Source: Oceanobacillus polygoni (GTDB taxonomy: Bacteria > Bacillota > Bacilli > Bacillales > Amphibacillaceae). Taken from it: DNA of 64,000 nucleotides. A program made the translations under genes and the position numbers. The notes below the pieces were generated by a model. That model saw only the letters and a list, made by a program, of their open reading frames with translations, made no database searches and was not told where the DNA came from. Shown here piece after piece: positions 18,500 through 28,398 of this stretch. The stretch is taken from positions 131,884 to 195,883 of the forward strand of contig NZ_PIJY01000020.1 of NCBI RefSeq assembly GCF_008304605.1, written 5' to 3'. Positions within the stretch are counted from its first letter, which is position 1; each line of letters opens with the position of its first letter.

Positions 18500-18880
18500 T
18501 TATTTTTTCTGGTTTTTATTCAAAACCGTACGTAATTCCTTAATATCCTCTTCAGTCAAAGATTCCTCTTCCATAAACTGAACGAGCATTGATTTTACCG
18601 TTCCGCCATAAATCCGCTTAATAAAGGATTGCGTCTCCGCTCGCTGGCATTCTTCCTGAGAGTAAATCGGATAAAATGTATAGATTTTTTGATTTTTATT
18701 AATACCAACCACTTCTTTTTGAGCGAGACGATCGAGAAGCGTACGTACGGTTTTCGGCTTCCAGTCCGTTTTTTCCTGCAAAGAGGATATTACTTCATTC
18801 GCTGTTTGCGGAGCTCTTTCCCAAAGCACGTTCATGACTTCCCATTCCGCTTCTGAGATATTAGGTATATGTTTAGACAC
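18500..18880 (-). CDS. blaI: BlaI/MecI-family penicillinase repressor
   Basis: A 126-residue winged-helix repressor. The N-terminal ISEAEWEVMNVLWERAPQTANEVISSL and the following DWKPKTVRTLLDRLAQKEVVG form the DNA-binding domain. The Asn-Phe-type cleavage region of BlaI cannot be placed with certainty. Translation starts at GTG 18880 behind GGGAGG. It lies 51 bases downstream of blaR1, giving the order blaR1-blaI. It should bind the TACA/TGTA dyads upstream of bla and blaR1. Confidence 0.93.
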   Translation of the reverse strand: MSKHIPNISEAEWEVMNVLWERAPQTANEVISSLQEKTDWKPKTVRTLLDRLAQKEVVGINKNQKIYTFYPIYSQEECQRAETQSFIKRIYGGTVKSMLVQFMEEESLTEEDIKELRTVLNKNQKK

Positions 18881-18931
18881 TGCTACTAACCTCCCGATTG
18901 TATTTGTTGAAAAGTATTTCGCTATTGATCC

Positions 18932-20701
18932 TTAATAGATGCCTTTATCGTTTAAAATAGATGATGTAATATTTGCAGCTTCACTTCCAGATGCATCAAC
19001 ATCACTTTGTATATTGGTAGCAAAAAAGTATATATTTTCACCATTTTCTACATAACCAATAAACCAACCATTAATATCTTTACCATTAACCGTACCCGTA
19101 CCGGTTTTTCCAGATAAATAGAAGCCATCTAATACCTCTATTCGCAACGAATCTTTAACAGCTTGGACATGCTTCTCCTCAAAGCCAAATTCGTTGAAAT
19201 AAAATGCTTTTAATAATTGAACTTGTTCTACTGGAGATATTTTTAAGGAAGACTCTATCCAAAACTGCTCTTTACCACCAGAAACATCGTAATTACCATA
19301 ATGGATTCCTTTTAAATTTTCTTGGATTTCATCAAGCGACATTGTTTTATCTAACTCATGAAAATACCAATTTACGGAGTTTGACATGGCTGTAGATAAA
19401 TTATGATCCTTATTCCAAGAATCAAAAGGATAATCTTCGCCATCCCATTTGATGGTAGAATTTTCACTTGTTATTGCATTTGTCTCCAAACCAAACAATG
19501 CACTATAAATTTTGTAAGTTGAATTGGGAGGTACTCTTAATGTACTTTGATTTTCATTATAGATACTATATTTATCAGCCTGTGCATCATATAATACAAA
19601 ACTGCCTTCATAATCCTCAAAATACGCACTAAGATCCTCGTAAGTCACACGCTCATGATTAAATTCGTATTGATCATCGCTACTTGTCATAGCGGAAACA
19701 AATGGCAGCTGGCACGATAAGATTATTCCAACCATTAGAAAAATGAGTACACTTTTTAGTTTCAGCAGCTTCGACTCCCTCGTAAATGCAGCAATATTGA
19801 TGATACGCTTTTTAATTTGCTTCTTTGATCCATTCAAGTGATTAGCCAATGCTAGATTTTTTAAGTGCGAATTTTTCTCGGCAAAATTTAAGATTGTGTT
19901 TCCGTAATTTACGGAACAGTCCTCGTCCATTGAATTTAACACAGCAATATCACATGCAATCTCACGATCCAATCTCATTTCTTTAAAGGCAAACCAAACT
20001 AGTGGATTGTACCAGTATAAGATTTGGAAAAGGATAACGAAGTAATTGGTCAAGACATCTTTGTTTTTAAAATGATTTAATTCGTGCAGCAGAATGTATT
20101 TTATATCTTCCGTAGAAAGCCATTTATCTAAATTGGTTGGTAATACAATATAGGACTTAAAAAGACAAAAAGCCATCGGAGATTTTATTAAGGGAGATTC
20201 TCGAATGGTAAAAGGTTGAGATACATTTAAATGCTGCTTACATTGTTCAAATAGCAGTAGAACTTCTTTATTTTCAATGGGTTGTGTTGTGTTTTTAATG
20301 GTCTTTACTTTATACCAGGATTTCATAGTCAAGATGCCCATGACTAGTATTCCTGCAATCCATAAACCAGCGAAGATGTCGTTCAAGAAATCAGGACTTG
20401 AGCGATTGACAGATACGGAAAAATCCTTCATCCAATTTTCGCTTTCAACTTCCGCTTCTCCAAGATTAGCGCCGTAATTTGTATCATTACCTTGAATGGA
20501 ATCCAGTGAAATAAAATGACTATCAAAAGTAATGAGATTTTGCGGTAAAAACGGAATAGCTAACGCGAATAATAACAAAAACCATAGATTATAATGCCAT
20601 TTTGCTGATAGCTGCTTTTGGAAAATATTTTTAATCAGCATAATTACTGCAATTGTAAAGGTAGATAGGATAAAACTTATTACAAAATTAGTAAAGAACA
20701 T
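18932..20701 (-). CDS. blaR1: BlaR1 beta-lactam sensor/signal transducer
   Basis: About 589 residues. The N-terminal third has membrane segments around a cytoplasmic M56 metallopeptidase whose zinc motif HELNH is at 206-210. After a further membrane helix (about 335-355), the extracellular class D-like penicillin sensor has STYK (acylated serine) and KTG (LSGKTGTGT). Acylation activates the protease, which relieves repression by BlaI. The frame extends to ATG 20743, but GAGGT lies before ATG 20701 and the protein then starts with a membrane segment (MFFTNFVISF). Confidence 0.94.
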   Translation of the reverse strand: MFFTNFVISFILSTFTIAVIMLIKNIFQKQLSAKWHYNLWFLLLFALAIPFLPQNLITFDSHFISLDSIQGNDTNYGANLGEAEVESENWMKDFSVSVNRSSPDFLNDIFAGLWIAGILVMGILTMKSWYKVKTIKNTTQPIENKEVLLLFEQCKQHLNVSQPFTIRESPLIKSPMAFCLFKSYIVLPTNLDKWLSTEDIKYILLHELNHFKNKDVLTNYFVILFQILYWYNPLVWFAFKEMRLDREIACDIAVLNSMDEDCSVNYGNTILNFAEKNSHLKNLALANHLNGSKKQIKKRIINIAAFTRESKLLKLKSVLIFLMVGIILSCQLPFVSAMTSSDDQYEFNHERVTYEDLSAYFEDYEGSFVLYDAQADKYSIYNENQSTLRVPPNSTYKIYSALFGLETNAITSENSTIKWDGEDYPFDSWNKDHNLSTAMSNSVNWYFHELDKTMSLDEIQENLKGIHYGNYDVSGGKEQFWIESSLKISPVEQVQLLKAFYFNEFGFEEKHVQAVKDSLRIEVLDGFYLSGKTGTGTVNGKDINGWFIGYVENGENIYFFATNIQSDVDASGSEAANITSSILNDKGIY

Positions 20702-20844
20702 AGCTTTCGACCTCAATTCTGGCGTATACCAGTAAGTTATCAAGCATTAGGGAATAAATCATATAAGGTGCTTTAACATTCAGCTTAGAAGAAATTTCCC
20801 CAGAATGAAGATTACTTTATTAACATTTCTGCTTACTCTCCTCT

Positions 20845-20896
20845 AATATTACAAATGTAATATTACGATTCTAACATTCCAAATTAGCTTTATCAA
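20845..20896 (-). promoter_or_regulatory. blaR1-blaI promoter with BlaI operator
   Basis: On the minus strand TTGATA (20896-20891) and TAGAAT (20873-20868) are 17 bases apart. Directly downstream, over the start of transcription, lies the dyad AATATTACA-AA-TGTAATATT (20845-20864) with perfect 9-base arms. It contains the TACA/TGTA core of BlaI/MecI operators. This arrangement gives autoregulation of blaR1-blaI. Confidence 0.85.
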
Positions 20897-20923
20897 TGTA
20901 AAAAAATGGATCGAAAAAAGTAA

Positions 20924-20970
20924 TTGACAACATCCGGACTACAAATGTAGTATTGTATTACACTTGTAGT
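20924..20970 (+). promoter_or_regulatory. bla promoter with two BlaI operators
   Basis: TTGACA (20924-20929) and TAGTAT (20948-20953) are 18 bases apart. One operator dyad ACTACA-AA-TGTAGT (20938-20951) fills the spacer and reaches into the -10 box. A second, ATTACA-CT-TGTAGT (20957-20970, one mismatch), covers the start region. Two operators in front of bla and one in front of blaR1 is the classical inducible penicillinase layout. Confidence 0.88.
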
Positions 20971-20997
20971 CTGCAAGTTGAATTTTAAGGAGGGTTT

Positions 20998-21936
20998 ATG
21001 TTGAAGAAGATTTTCAATACGATGTTCAGAATGGGGAAGTGCAAATTCATGTTAGCAATTTGCTTAATGGCAATGGTTGCACTGGTAGGATGCGCAAAAG
21101 AAACAGATTCGAGCGAGTCAATGTCTCAATCAACTAACGAAGAATCCAATCAGACGACAGACAACGATTTCGCCCAATTAGAGAAAGAGTTTGATGCGAA
21201 GCTTGGTGTCTATGCGATTGACACTGGTTCAGGAAAAATTATTGATTATCAAGCTGATGAACGATTCGCATATACATCTACGTTCAAAGCATTAGCAGCT
21301 GGAGCAGTGTTACAACAAAACACAATGGAAGAATTAAACGAAACGGTTACTTATACGAAAGACGATTTGGTAACATATTCACCAATTACGGAGAAACATG
21401 TAGATACTGGTATGACCTTATTGGAAATAAGCGAAGCGGCTATCCGTTATAGCGATAATACTGCTGGTAATTTATTATTTAATGCATTAGGTGGTCCTGA
21501 TAGTCTTGAGAAAGCGATGAGGGAAATAGGGGATAACGTTATAAATGCTGATCGGACAGAGACAAATTTAAACGAAGCAAAGCCAGGAGACATTCGTGAT
21601 ACAAGTACTCCTAAGGCACTTGCTACTAGCCTGCAAGCTTTCGCACTTGATGATCATTTACTTTCTGAGTCTAAGCAAAATATGCTATTGGAATGGCTTA
21701 AAACAAATACTACCGGTGACACATTAATTCGTGCTGGGGTTCCTGAAGATTGGACAGTTGGTGATAAAAGCGGAGCTGGGGGATATGGAACTCGAAATGA
21801 TATTGGGATTGTATGGCCACCTAATCGAGAACCCATTGTCATCGCAATTCTTTCAAGCCGTGATACAGAAGACGCAGAATATAATGATGATTTGATTAAG
21901 CAAGCAACTGAAATTACAGTAAATGCACTAAACTAA
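20998..21936 (+). CDS. bla: Class A beta-lactamase, lipoprotein form
   Basis: Serine beta-lactamase of 312 residues. A lipoprotein signal peptide ends in LVGC (C32), followed by an acidic Ser/Asn-rich linker. Class A motifs in order: STFK (S94-K97), SDN in IRYSDNTAGN, the omega-loop ETNLNEA with the deacylating Glu, and DKSGAGGYGTRND. The last has KSG where most class A enzymes have KTG. A halotolerant class A enzyme, OIH-1, has been described from Oceanobacillus iheyensis; whether this is the same protein cannot be settled here. AAGGAGGG precedes the start. Confidence 0.95.
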   Translation: MLKKIFNTMFRMGKCKFMLAICLMAMVALVGCAKETDSSESMSQSTNEESNQTTDNDFAQLEKEFDAKLGVYAIDTGSGKIIDYQADERFAYTSTFKALAAGAVLQQNTMEELNETVTYTKDDLVTYSPITEKHVDTGMTLLEISEAAIRYSDNTAGNLLFNALGGPDSLEKAMREIGDNVINADRTETNLNEAKPGDIRDTSTPKALATSLQAFALDDHLLSESKQNMLLEWLKTNTTGDTLIRAGVPEDWTVGDKSGAGGYGTRNDIGIVWPPNREPIVIAILSSRDTEDAEYNDDLIKQATEITVNALN

Positions 21937-21964
21937 CCTTTTTAACAAAGAGTTATGGAAGGGA

Positions 21965-22111
21965 TTGAAAGGGTTGAAACATTTCTGGATGGGATTGACG
22001 ATGATTGTAACAATCATCGTCTCTATGACAGGCTGTTCTAATAGGAAACACCAGAAAATACTTTCCATGCATATCGTTCCAATTGGTAGTTCAAACTTTA
22101 AAAGTTTCTAG
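21965..22111 (+). pseudogene. Truncated lipoprotein remnant
   Basis: A short frame (48 codons from TTG 21965, or 40 from ATG 21989) encodes a convincing lipoprotein signal peptide: hydrophobic MGLTMIVTIIVSMTGC followed by SNRKHQ. It stops soon after the lipobox, at 22109-22111. Coding-like sequence continues in other frames to about 22240, so this looks like a decayed lipoprotein gene. The family is not recognised. Confidence 0.45.
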
Positions 22112-22334
22112 AGAGGAAATTCGAGATCACACTGGTAGTGGACTGGAAATCAATGATCAAGTTCTACCGAGGGTGCTTTAATCAAGGAGGCGCTGTTCCA
22201 AAAGTCAATGTTGATAATGGTATAGCTCCAGTTTGATATTAATTATCCTGTTCGGATGAGGACGCGCTTATCAAACATGTAATTATAGATTATAGAAGGG
22301 TTTTTTACATTTCACCTGATTTTCCTCTTCTTTT

Positions 22335-22604
22335 TTACTGTGTTTTTTGTAAAAAACAGCACACTAGTGAAGATGCTATAGGTCCAGGTGTTAACATCAT
22401 CATCGACTGAAATGTATAATTTGCAAGATAAGAAATTGCGAATAGCGATTCAAGTGGTTCAAGTGGCGTTCCAACGCTAGTAGACATTGCGAAGAAAACA
22501 AGGCCCTCACCTAACCGATATTTTGGAACAATATTACATGACATCGTAAAGACTAATGTCGTGAGCATAAAAAAACCAAGCCCTTGTAATGCTCTTACTA
22601 CAAG
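22335..22604 (-). pseudogene. MFS transporter remnant
   Basis: On the minus strand the frame after a TGA at 22607-22605 reads VVRALQGLGFFMLTT, then PKYRLGEGLVFFAMSTSVGTP. This matches the helix 4 motif R-x-QG-x-G and the P-x-x-R-x-GEG loop of drug-efflux MFS transporters of the DHA1 type. The reading frame covers only about 90 codons, is cut at both ends and has drifted residues at conserved positions (EPLE in place of the usual small residues). No start site fits. It is a fragment of a roughly 400-residue transporter. Confidence 0.65.
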
Positions 22605-22843
22605 TCAATAGTAGAAATCTCTCGTAAGATTAAGTTTGTTGGATGTATGTATTATCAATTATTTAACCAAATTATCAATTAAACTAGTTTAGTATAAAAT
22701 TTCTCGGGGATATATACTTCTTTATCGATAATTATTATAAATAAAGAGTCAAAAAACAGCTGACGTTGAAAATATACTTAAGATTAACTAGACTATATAT
22801 GAACACTGAGGGTGGATCGTTCTAAAATTATGGATTAAAAAAC

Positions 22844-22878
22844 AGGATAAGGCATTGAAAGCCTTGTCCTATTTTTTT
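22844..22878 (+). terminator. Isolated rho-independent terminator
   Basis: Ten-base stem AGGATAAGGC / GCCTTGTCCT with a 7-base loop and a run of T. No intact gene precedes it on this strand; it may belong to a lost gene. Confidence 0.75.
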
Positions 22879-22990
22879 AGAATCTTTTATCTACATAATA
22901 TATTCTCTGGCGAAAGAGCTGTTTATGGTTCATATGACGCTGGTTTATTAACTTGTATAAGGAGCCAATTTAGTTATGACTCCTATTCAT

Positions 22991-23863
22991 TTACATAATA
23001 ATTCCCTGTACAACTAGTCCGAGCACTAATCCAAGAAAGATAGAAGATAATGTACCTAATAAGAAATATTCCGCCCAGTTTCGATCATCTAACTGTTTGA
23101 ATCGTGCAATCGACTTGGCAGCGATAATAAAAGCAATAGATGGGTATGCGCCAATCACTGTTAATGTAATAACAAGCAATCTTTCTATATAGCCAATGAG
23201 TTTTCCGCGTGAACGAAGTGGAGAGGAGTATGTAAAGTAATGGTATTCCTCTGTAAAACTATTTTCTGTCTTCGTCTGATTATTTTCTTTGCCATCATTC
23301 ATTTGATTTTTCAATGTCAATTCACCTTCAAAGTTTGCAAGTTCTGATGGCAATGAACCAATGATATATTTGACGATATGGCCACTAACACTTGTTGCTA
23401 AAATATAAATGATGATCATAAATAATGCTGTGTTGACCAGGTTTAAACTACTTGCCCCATTCAAGTCTAAAAGATTCGCCATCATTTCTGTAGCTTTCGT
23501 ATGAAAGAAAAGGATACATGCTATGATTATCATGATGACATGCAAGACTTGATCTAATAGAAAGTATCCAAGCTTTTTCATATTGTCAGTTGCGCTTTTT
23601 TGAATGGAGTCTATTAATTTTATTTTTAACAAATCAATCAAAAGATGCGTGATAATAATAAAAACGCAAGGTAGAATAAAATAGTTGATTATATGTTGAA
23701 ACTCGTAGTGATAACCCCATATAAAGGCAAGTGCGATTCCTGTTGTCAGCAGATGGTGAAGTATATGTTTTTTTAAATGTTTTATTTTATTTTTCACCAT
23801 TTGATCCGATTGCAGCCAAAAGTCAGCGACCAAATGCGCAAGAAGCAGCAATAGTAGAGTCAT
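22991..23863 (-). CDS. DUF3307 membrane protein
   Basis: A 290-residue integral membrane protein. Its first 60 residues carry the DUF3307 signature LLLAHLVADFWLQSDQMVKNK with HILHH soon after. Several more hydrophobic segments follow, with a hydrophilic loop at about 185-215. Function is unknown. Its ATG overlaps the TAA of the upstream SatD-like gene (TAATG), so the two are translationally coupled. Family members often sit beside satD genes. Confidence 0.78.
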   Translation of the reverse strand: MTLLLLLLAHLVADFWLQSDQMVKNKIKHLKKHILHHLLTTGIALAFIWGYHYEFQHIINYFILPCVFIIITHLLIDLLKIKLIDSIQKSATDNMKKLGYFLLDQVLHVIMIIIACILFFHTKATEMMANLLDLNGASSLNLVNTALFMIIIYILATSVSGHIVKYIIGSLPSELANFEGELTLKNQMNDGKENNQTKTENSFTEEYHYFTYSSPLRSRGKLIGYIERLLVITLTVIGAYPSIAFIIAAKSIARFKQLDDRNWAEYFLLGTLSSIFLGLVLGLVVQGIIM

Positions 23864-24636
23864 TATAATATCCTTTCTTTCGGAAAGAAATCATTTATAT
23901 CGTTTATTACATTGTTTCGAATGGTTGTTTGCAGCTTGTCCGTGAGGCGATAATTATCTTGCGTATTTAATGAATCCAGCACCTTAACAATGTCATAAAA
24001 AGCATGCAAGATGACTTGCGTTTTACCCTGTTTCATATGATGGGAGATGGTAGCGGTTGTTCTTTCAAGATATTTGCTTACTTTATTTTGTTGACCGAGC
24101 ATTAAATACAAAGAACAGACGAGAGATTGCATTTCGGTTTGCTCGTTTATTTGCACTTGCTTGAGATTTAAACTCGTATTGATTAATGTTTCAAACTGTT
24201 CGCAAAAAACGGTGAAGCCTTGTTTATCTGATAAACGAGGTAATGAAAAACGAAATAGCAATCTGTTCTGTTGATTTTTTAGATAATCATTGGCATTTCT
24301 CGCTTGTTTCATTAATGGATGAATCCATGTTTCTATGTTTATTGTGCTTAAATCCTCTTGGATATTGCCAAAAGATAGACCGAAATACGGCTTATGATCG
24401 GTAAACTTCCAAATACGGCTTATATAGAAAGCAAGTGTATATGCCGATGCATAGCCACTACTTACAACCACCAATTCATCACCAGCACGGTGTCTAACCT
24501 TTGTCACACCGACATTTTGTGTCCACTCAGCAATGCTGTTTTTTAATTGCTCTAGGTATTCACTTAATTCATTCCCAATATTTTCTTTAGACGAATTACT
24601 TACGTCCATAATGAAGATAGAGACTTCATTTGACAT
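23863..24636 (-). CDS. SatD-like protein
   Basis: A 257-residue soluble protein with FIMDVSNSSKENIGNEL at the N-terminus and RHRAGDELVVVSSGYASAYTLAFYISRIW, followed by FGLSFGN. The GDE block and its partner (a DUF3307 protein overlapping by one base) match the SatD-family pairing described from the Streptococcus mutans sat locus. The biochemical role is not known. Ribosome-binding site AAAGGAGCTG precedes the ATG. The family call is moderate because the N-terminal motif is divergent. Confidence 0.58.
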   Translation of the reverse strand: MSNEVSIFIMDVSNSSKENIGNELSEYLEQLKNSIAEWTQNVGVTKVRHRAGDELVVVSSGYASAYTLAFYISRIWKFTDHKPYFGLSFGNIQEDLSTINIETWIHPLMKQARNANDYLKNQQNRLLFRFSLPRLSDKQGFTVFCEQFETLINTSLNLKQVQINEQTEMQSLVCSLYLMLGQQNKVSKYLERTTATISHHMKQGKTQVILHAFYDIVKVLDSLNTQDNYRLTDKLQTTIRNNVINDINDFFPKERIL

Positions 24637-25785
<1,149 letters not shown>

Positions 25786-26045
25786 GGGCAATAATACAAC
25801 AGTAGAGTATGCAGTTAGTATGATCCGACTTTAGTTAAAAAATAAGTATCTGGCAATTAATTTAGAACTCGTAGTTAGAAATTAGAGGCAAAATATAAAT
25901 CAAGTACTTTAAAGTTATAGAGCATTCCAATATAACCAGGAATACTTTTTATCTTAATAACGCAAAAACGCAAATTGGGAGTTTTTATATGTTTAAATAT
26001 AATATTGGATTACCAATAGGTATGGTGTAGTATGTTCAATAGATT
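25786..26045. other. Gap after map
   Basis: The full gap to the citA stop is 502 bases and holds two terminators (26046-26091 and 26243-26290). Otherwise I see nothing in it; it is AT-rich with stops in all frames. Confidence 0.5.
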
Positions 26046-26091
26046 AAGCTGAAAAGGGGTTAGAAAATAATCCTATTCAGCTTATTTTTTT
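26046..26091 (+). terminator. Rho-independent terminator, probably of map
   Basis: AAGCTGAA / TTCAGCTT stem with a 22-base loop containing an AAGG/CCT pairing, followed by a T run. It lies 260 bases downstream of map with no gene between. Confidence 0.65.
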
Positions 26092-26150
26092 GAAATAAAG
26101 GAGGAGGTAAAGTATTATTTATTAAATACTTGTTTTGCTTTACTTCTATC

Positions 26151-26184
<34 letters not shown>

Positions 26185-26242
26185 CATAAAACCGAATTTC
26201 TTGTCTCATAATATAAGTATACTTGTGATATTGAGATAAAAT

Positions 26243-26290
26243 AAAAAAATTACGCTATAAAATATATTCATAGCGTAATTTTTTTATTTA
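26243..26290 (-). terminator. Terminator of citA
   Basis: AAATTACGCTAT / ATAGCGTAATTT stem with T runs on both strands. On the minus strand it follows the citA stop directly. Confidence 0.8.
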
Positions 26291-27352
26291 TTTTCCTACG
26301 TATGTTGCATTTGGTCTAAAAATTACATTGTTATTTTTCTGTTCAATTGCATGTGCACACCAACCAACGATTCGGCTAGAACTAAATATCGCTGTAAATA
26401 ATTCTGGATCTAATTCCAGTGATTTCATTATTGCTGCAGCATAATATTCCACATTCGTATATAGTTTTTGATTTGGTTTTAGTTCATTTAATATATCGAT
26501 CGTTACTTTCTCTGTTTCCACTGCTAATTCAATCCATTCTGGTGACGATTCCAGCTTGTAAATGATTTGCTTTAGTGCTTCGGCACGTGGATCTACAGTC
26601 TTGTAAACCCTGTGGCCAAATCCCATAATTCTCTCTTTATTTTTTAATTTATTGTGAATTACTTCACTTATCTGATCCTTTGTTGCAATTTCCTCTAATA
26701 AATCAATTACTCCAGATGGTGCTCCGCCATGTAATGGTCCTTTCATGGTTCCAATGGCACTCGTAATTGCTGAAACGAGATCACTTTCTGTAGAAATTGT
26801 CACTCTAGCTGCAAACGTTGATGCATTTAATCCATGCTCCATTGTCATAATTAAATATGCTTCAAGTATTTTTGCGTTAGCTGTATTCGTTTCACCTGTT
26901 AACATGTAAATAAAATTCTCTACATGATTTAATCTTGGATTAGGTTCAATTACATTTAAATTTTTCATTATACGATAACGGTTCGCAATAATAGTTGGAA
27001 TGATAGCGATTAATTGTATGGCGGTATCTTCTACGTCTTCTTTTGCTGAAATTGATGAAATCGTTGTACGTAAAACATCCATTATCGATTGCTCTATAGG
27101 AATGTTGGATAGAATGTTCCTTATATAAGGAGGTAATTCTCTATTCCCACGTAAAGCCGTTTGGAACACCTGCAATTTATCTGAGTTTGGAAAATCTCCA
27201 TGCAGTAAGTAATATGCTATTTCCTCAAAGTTATAATTTTCTACCAGTTTTTGGATTGAAGTACCTCGATACGTTAACATACCATTTGCTCCATCAATAT
27301 CACTTAATTTTGTTTCTACAGCTGTAACTCCTTTTAAACCTGGATAATACAT
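26288..27352 (-). CDS. citA: Citrate synthase (CitA type)
   Basis: Condenses acetyl-CoA and oxaloacetate. The 354-residue protein has the catalytic elements of small bacterial citrate synthases: HGLNAST with the first His, PLHGGAPSG, MGFGHRVYKTVDPRA with the second His and Arg, and the Asp-bearing C-terminal region near NVEYYAAAIM. The divergent LysR gene upstream matches the B. subtilis citA-citR arrangement, where CitR represses citA. It is therefore called citA rather than citZ, which normally sits with icd and mdh. Confidence 0.88.
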   Translation of the reverse strand: MYYPGLKGVTAVETKLSDIDGANGMLTYRGTSIQKLVENYNFEEIAYYLLHGDFPNSDKLQVFQTALRGNRELPPYIRNILSNIPIEQSIMDVLRTTISSISAKEDVEDTAIQLIAIIPTIIANRYRIMKNLNVIEPNPRLNHVENFIYMLTGETNTANAKILEAYLIMTMEHGLNASTFAARVTISTESDLVSAITSAIGTMKGPLHGGAPSGVIDLLEEIATKDQISEVIHNKLKNKERIMGFGHRVYKTVDPRAEALKQIIYKLESSPEWIELAVETEKVTIDILNELKPNQKLYTNVEYYAAAIMKSLELDPELFTAIFSSSRIVGWCAHAIEQKNNNVIFRPNATYVGK

Positions 27353-27463
27353 GTAACTCTCTCCTTTCCCTTTCCATTATCATTATAAATGAATCAAATC
27401 ATTATTAAAATTTTAACTTTTTTAGTATAATAATAAATAATTTTTATTAATGAGGTGATTACG

Positions 27464-28342
27464 ATCGACCAACGAACACTGCAAACATTTTTAATGGCTG
27501 CAGAGGTTGAAAACTTTAGAATCGTTGCAGAAAAATTATTTATGACTCAGCCTGCAATCACATCGAAAATGAGAATCTTAGAAAAAGAACTTGGAGAAAA
27601 GCTGTTTATTAAAAATGGTAGAAATATAAAACTCACTGAATTTGGAAGGTTATTTTACCGGGAAGCACAGGAGATTATTTCTCAATTTGATAAAAGCATG
27701 GAGGCGATTAATCGTTATAAACAAGGATTTCAGCGAACAATTCGCATTGCTATGTCTCCTATGTTTACAGAGACCATTTTACCGAGCATATTACGCGCGT
27801 ACATAGATGAAAATCCGTATGTAGAAGTATCGATTCAGGTTGTAGAATCGCTTGAGATATCTTCATTAATCGAAAATGGAGAAGTTGATATTGGGTTATC
27901 CTGTATTCCTGGATTGTCAGATGTCCAATCAATTAAGTTTCATGAAGAACCTATTAGTCTAGTTTGCAATCATGATGGCTATGATTCGGAAATTGGACCA
28001 GTAATCGATGCAAAAGAATTATTAGAGAATAATATTCTATTCACGGATAATCATCCGAGCTATTGGGGAAATATTAAAGAACAACTCAAACAGTTAATGC
28101 CAACTTTACGAATGATGAAAGTAAATCAAACACATGCCACCAAACGATTTGTAATGGAAGGTATTGGCATCAGCTTTCTGCCTAAATCGATTATTAAACG
28201 CGAACTAATGGAAGGAAGAATCTTAGAAGTTCCAATCGATTTTATAGACGTCCCTACTTCCTGTATGTATATCATTTGCAAGCATGGACTATCGATAGAA
28301 AAAGAATTCGTCCATTTTATTACAAATTACCATTATAGTTAG
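27464..28342 (+). CDS. citR: LysR-family regulator CitR, apparent ATC start
   Basis: About 293 residues: an N-terminal LysR helix-turn-helix (TLQTFLMAAEVENF, then MTQPAITSKMRILEKEL) and a C-terminal effector domain. It is divergent from citA, as in B. subtilis. The strong GAGGTGAT ribosome-binding site (27452-27459) is spaced for ATC 27464, and the sequence from there (IDQRTLQTF) aligns with the known start MDFKWLHTF of B. subtilis CitR. A GTG at 27455 is in frame but lies within the ribosome-binding site itself and has no other site upstream. Confidence 0.85.
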   Translation: MDQRTLQTFLMAAEVENFRIVAEKLFMTQPAITSKMRILEKELGEKLFIKNGRNIKLTEFGRLFYREAQEIISQFDKSMEAINRYKQGFQRTIRIAMSPMFTETILPSILRAYIDENPYVEVSIQVVESLEISSLIENGEVDIGLSCIPGLSDVQSIKFHEEPISLVCNHDGYDSEIGPVIDAKELLENNILFTDNHPSYWGNIKEQLKQLMPTLRMMKVNQTHATKRFVMEGIGISFLPKSIIKRELMEGRILEVPIDFIDVPTSCMYIICKHGLSIEKEFVHFITNYHYS

Positions 28343-28344
28343 AA

Positions 28345-28393
28345 ACCAATTAAAAACATGGTCACTTCTATAATGGCCATGTTTTTAATTGGT
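28345..28393. terminator. Bidirectional terminator between citR and yhfW
   Basis: Seventeen-base perfect stem ACCAATTAAAAACATGG / CCATGTTTTTAATTGGT between the convergent genes, with T-rich tails. Confidence 0.8.
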
Positions 28394-28398
28394 ACAAT

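Larger units (their letters stand above)
21937..22990. other. Decayed intergenic region downstream of bla
   Basis: Over 1 kb without an intact gene. It holds a broken lipoprotein-like reading frame, a frame-interrupted stretch around 22110-22240 with coding-like but unrecognised translations, a truncated MFS transporter remnant on the minus strand, and an isolated terminator at 22844-22878. The stretch 22610-22840 shows nothing recognisable. Confidence 0.7.
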
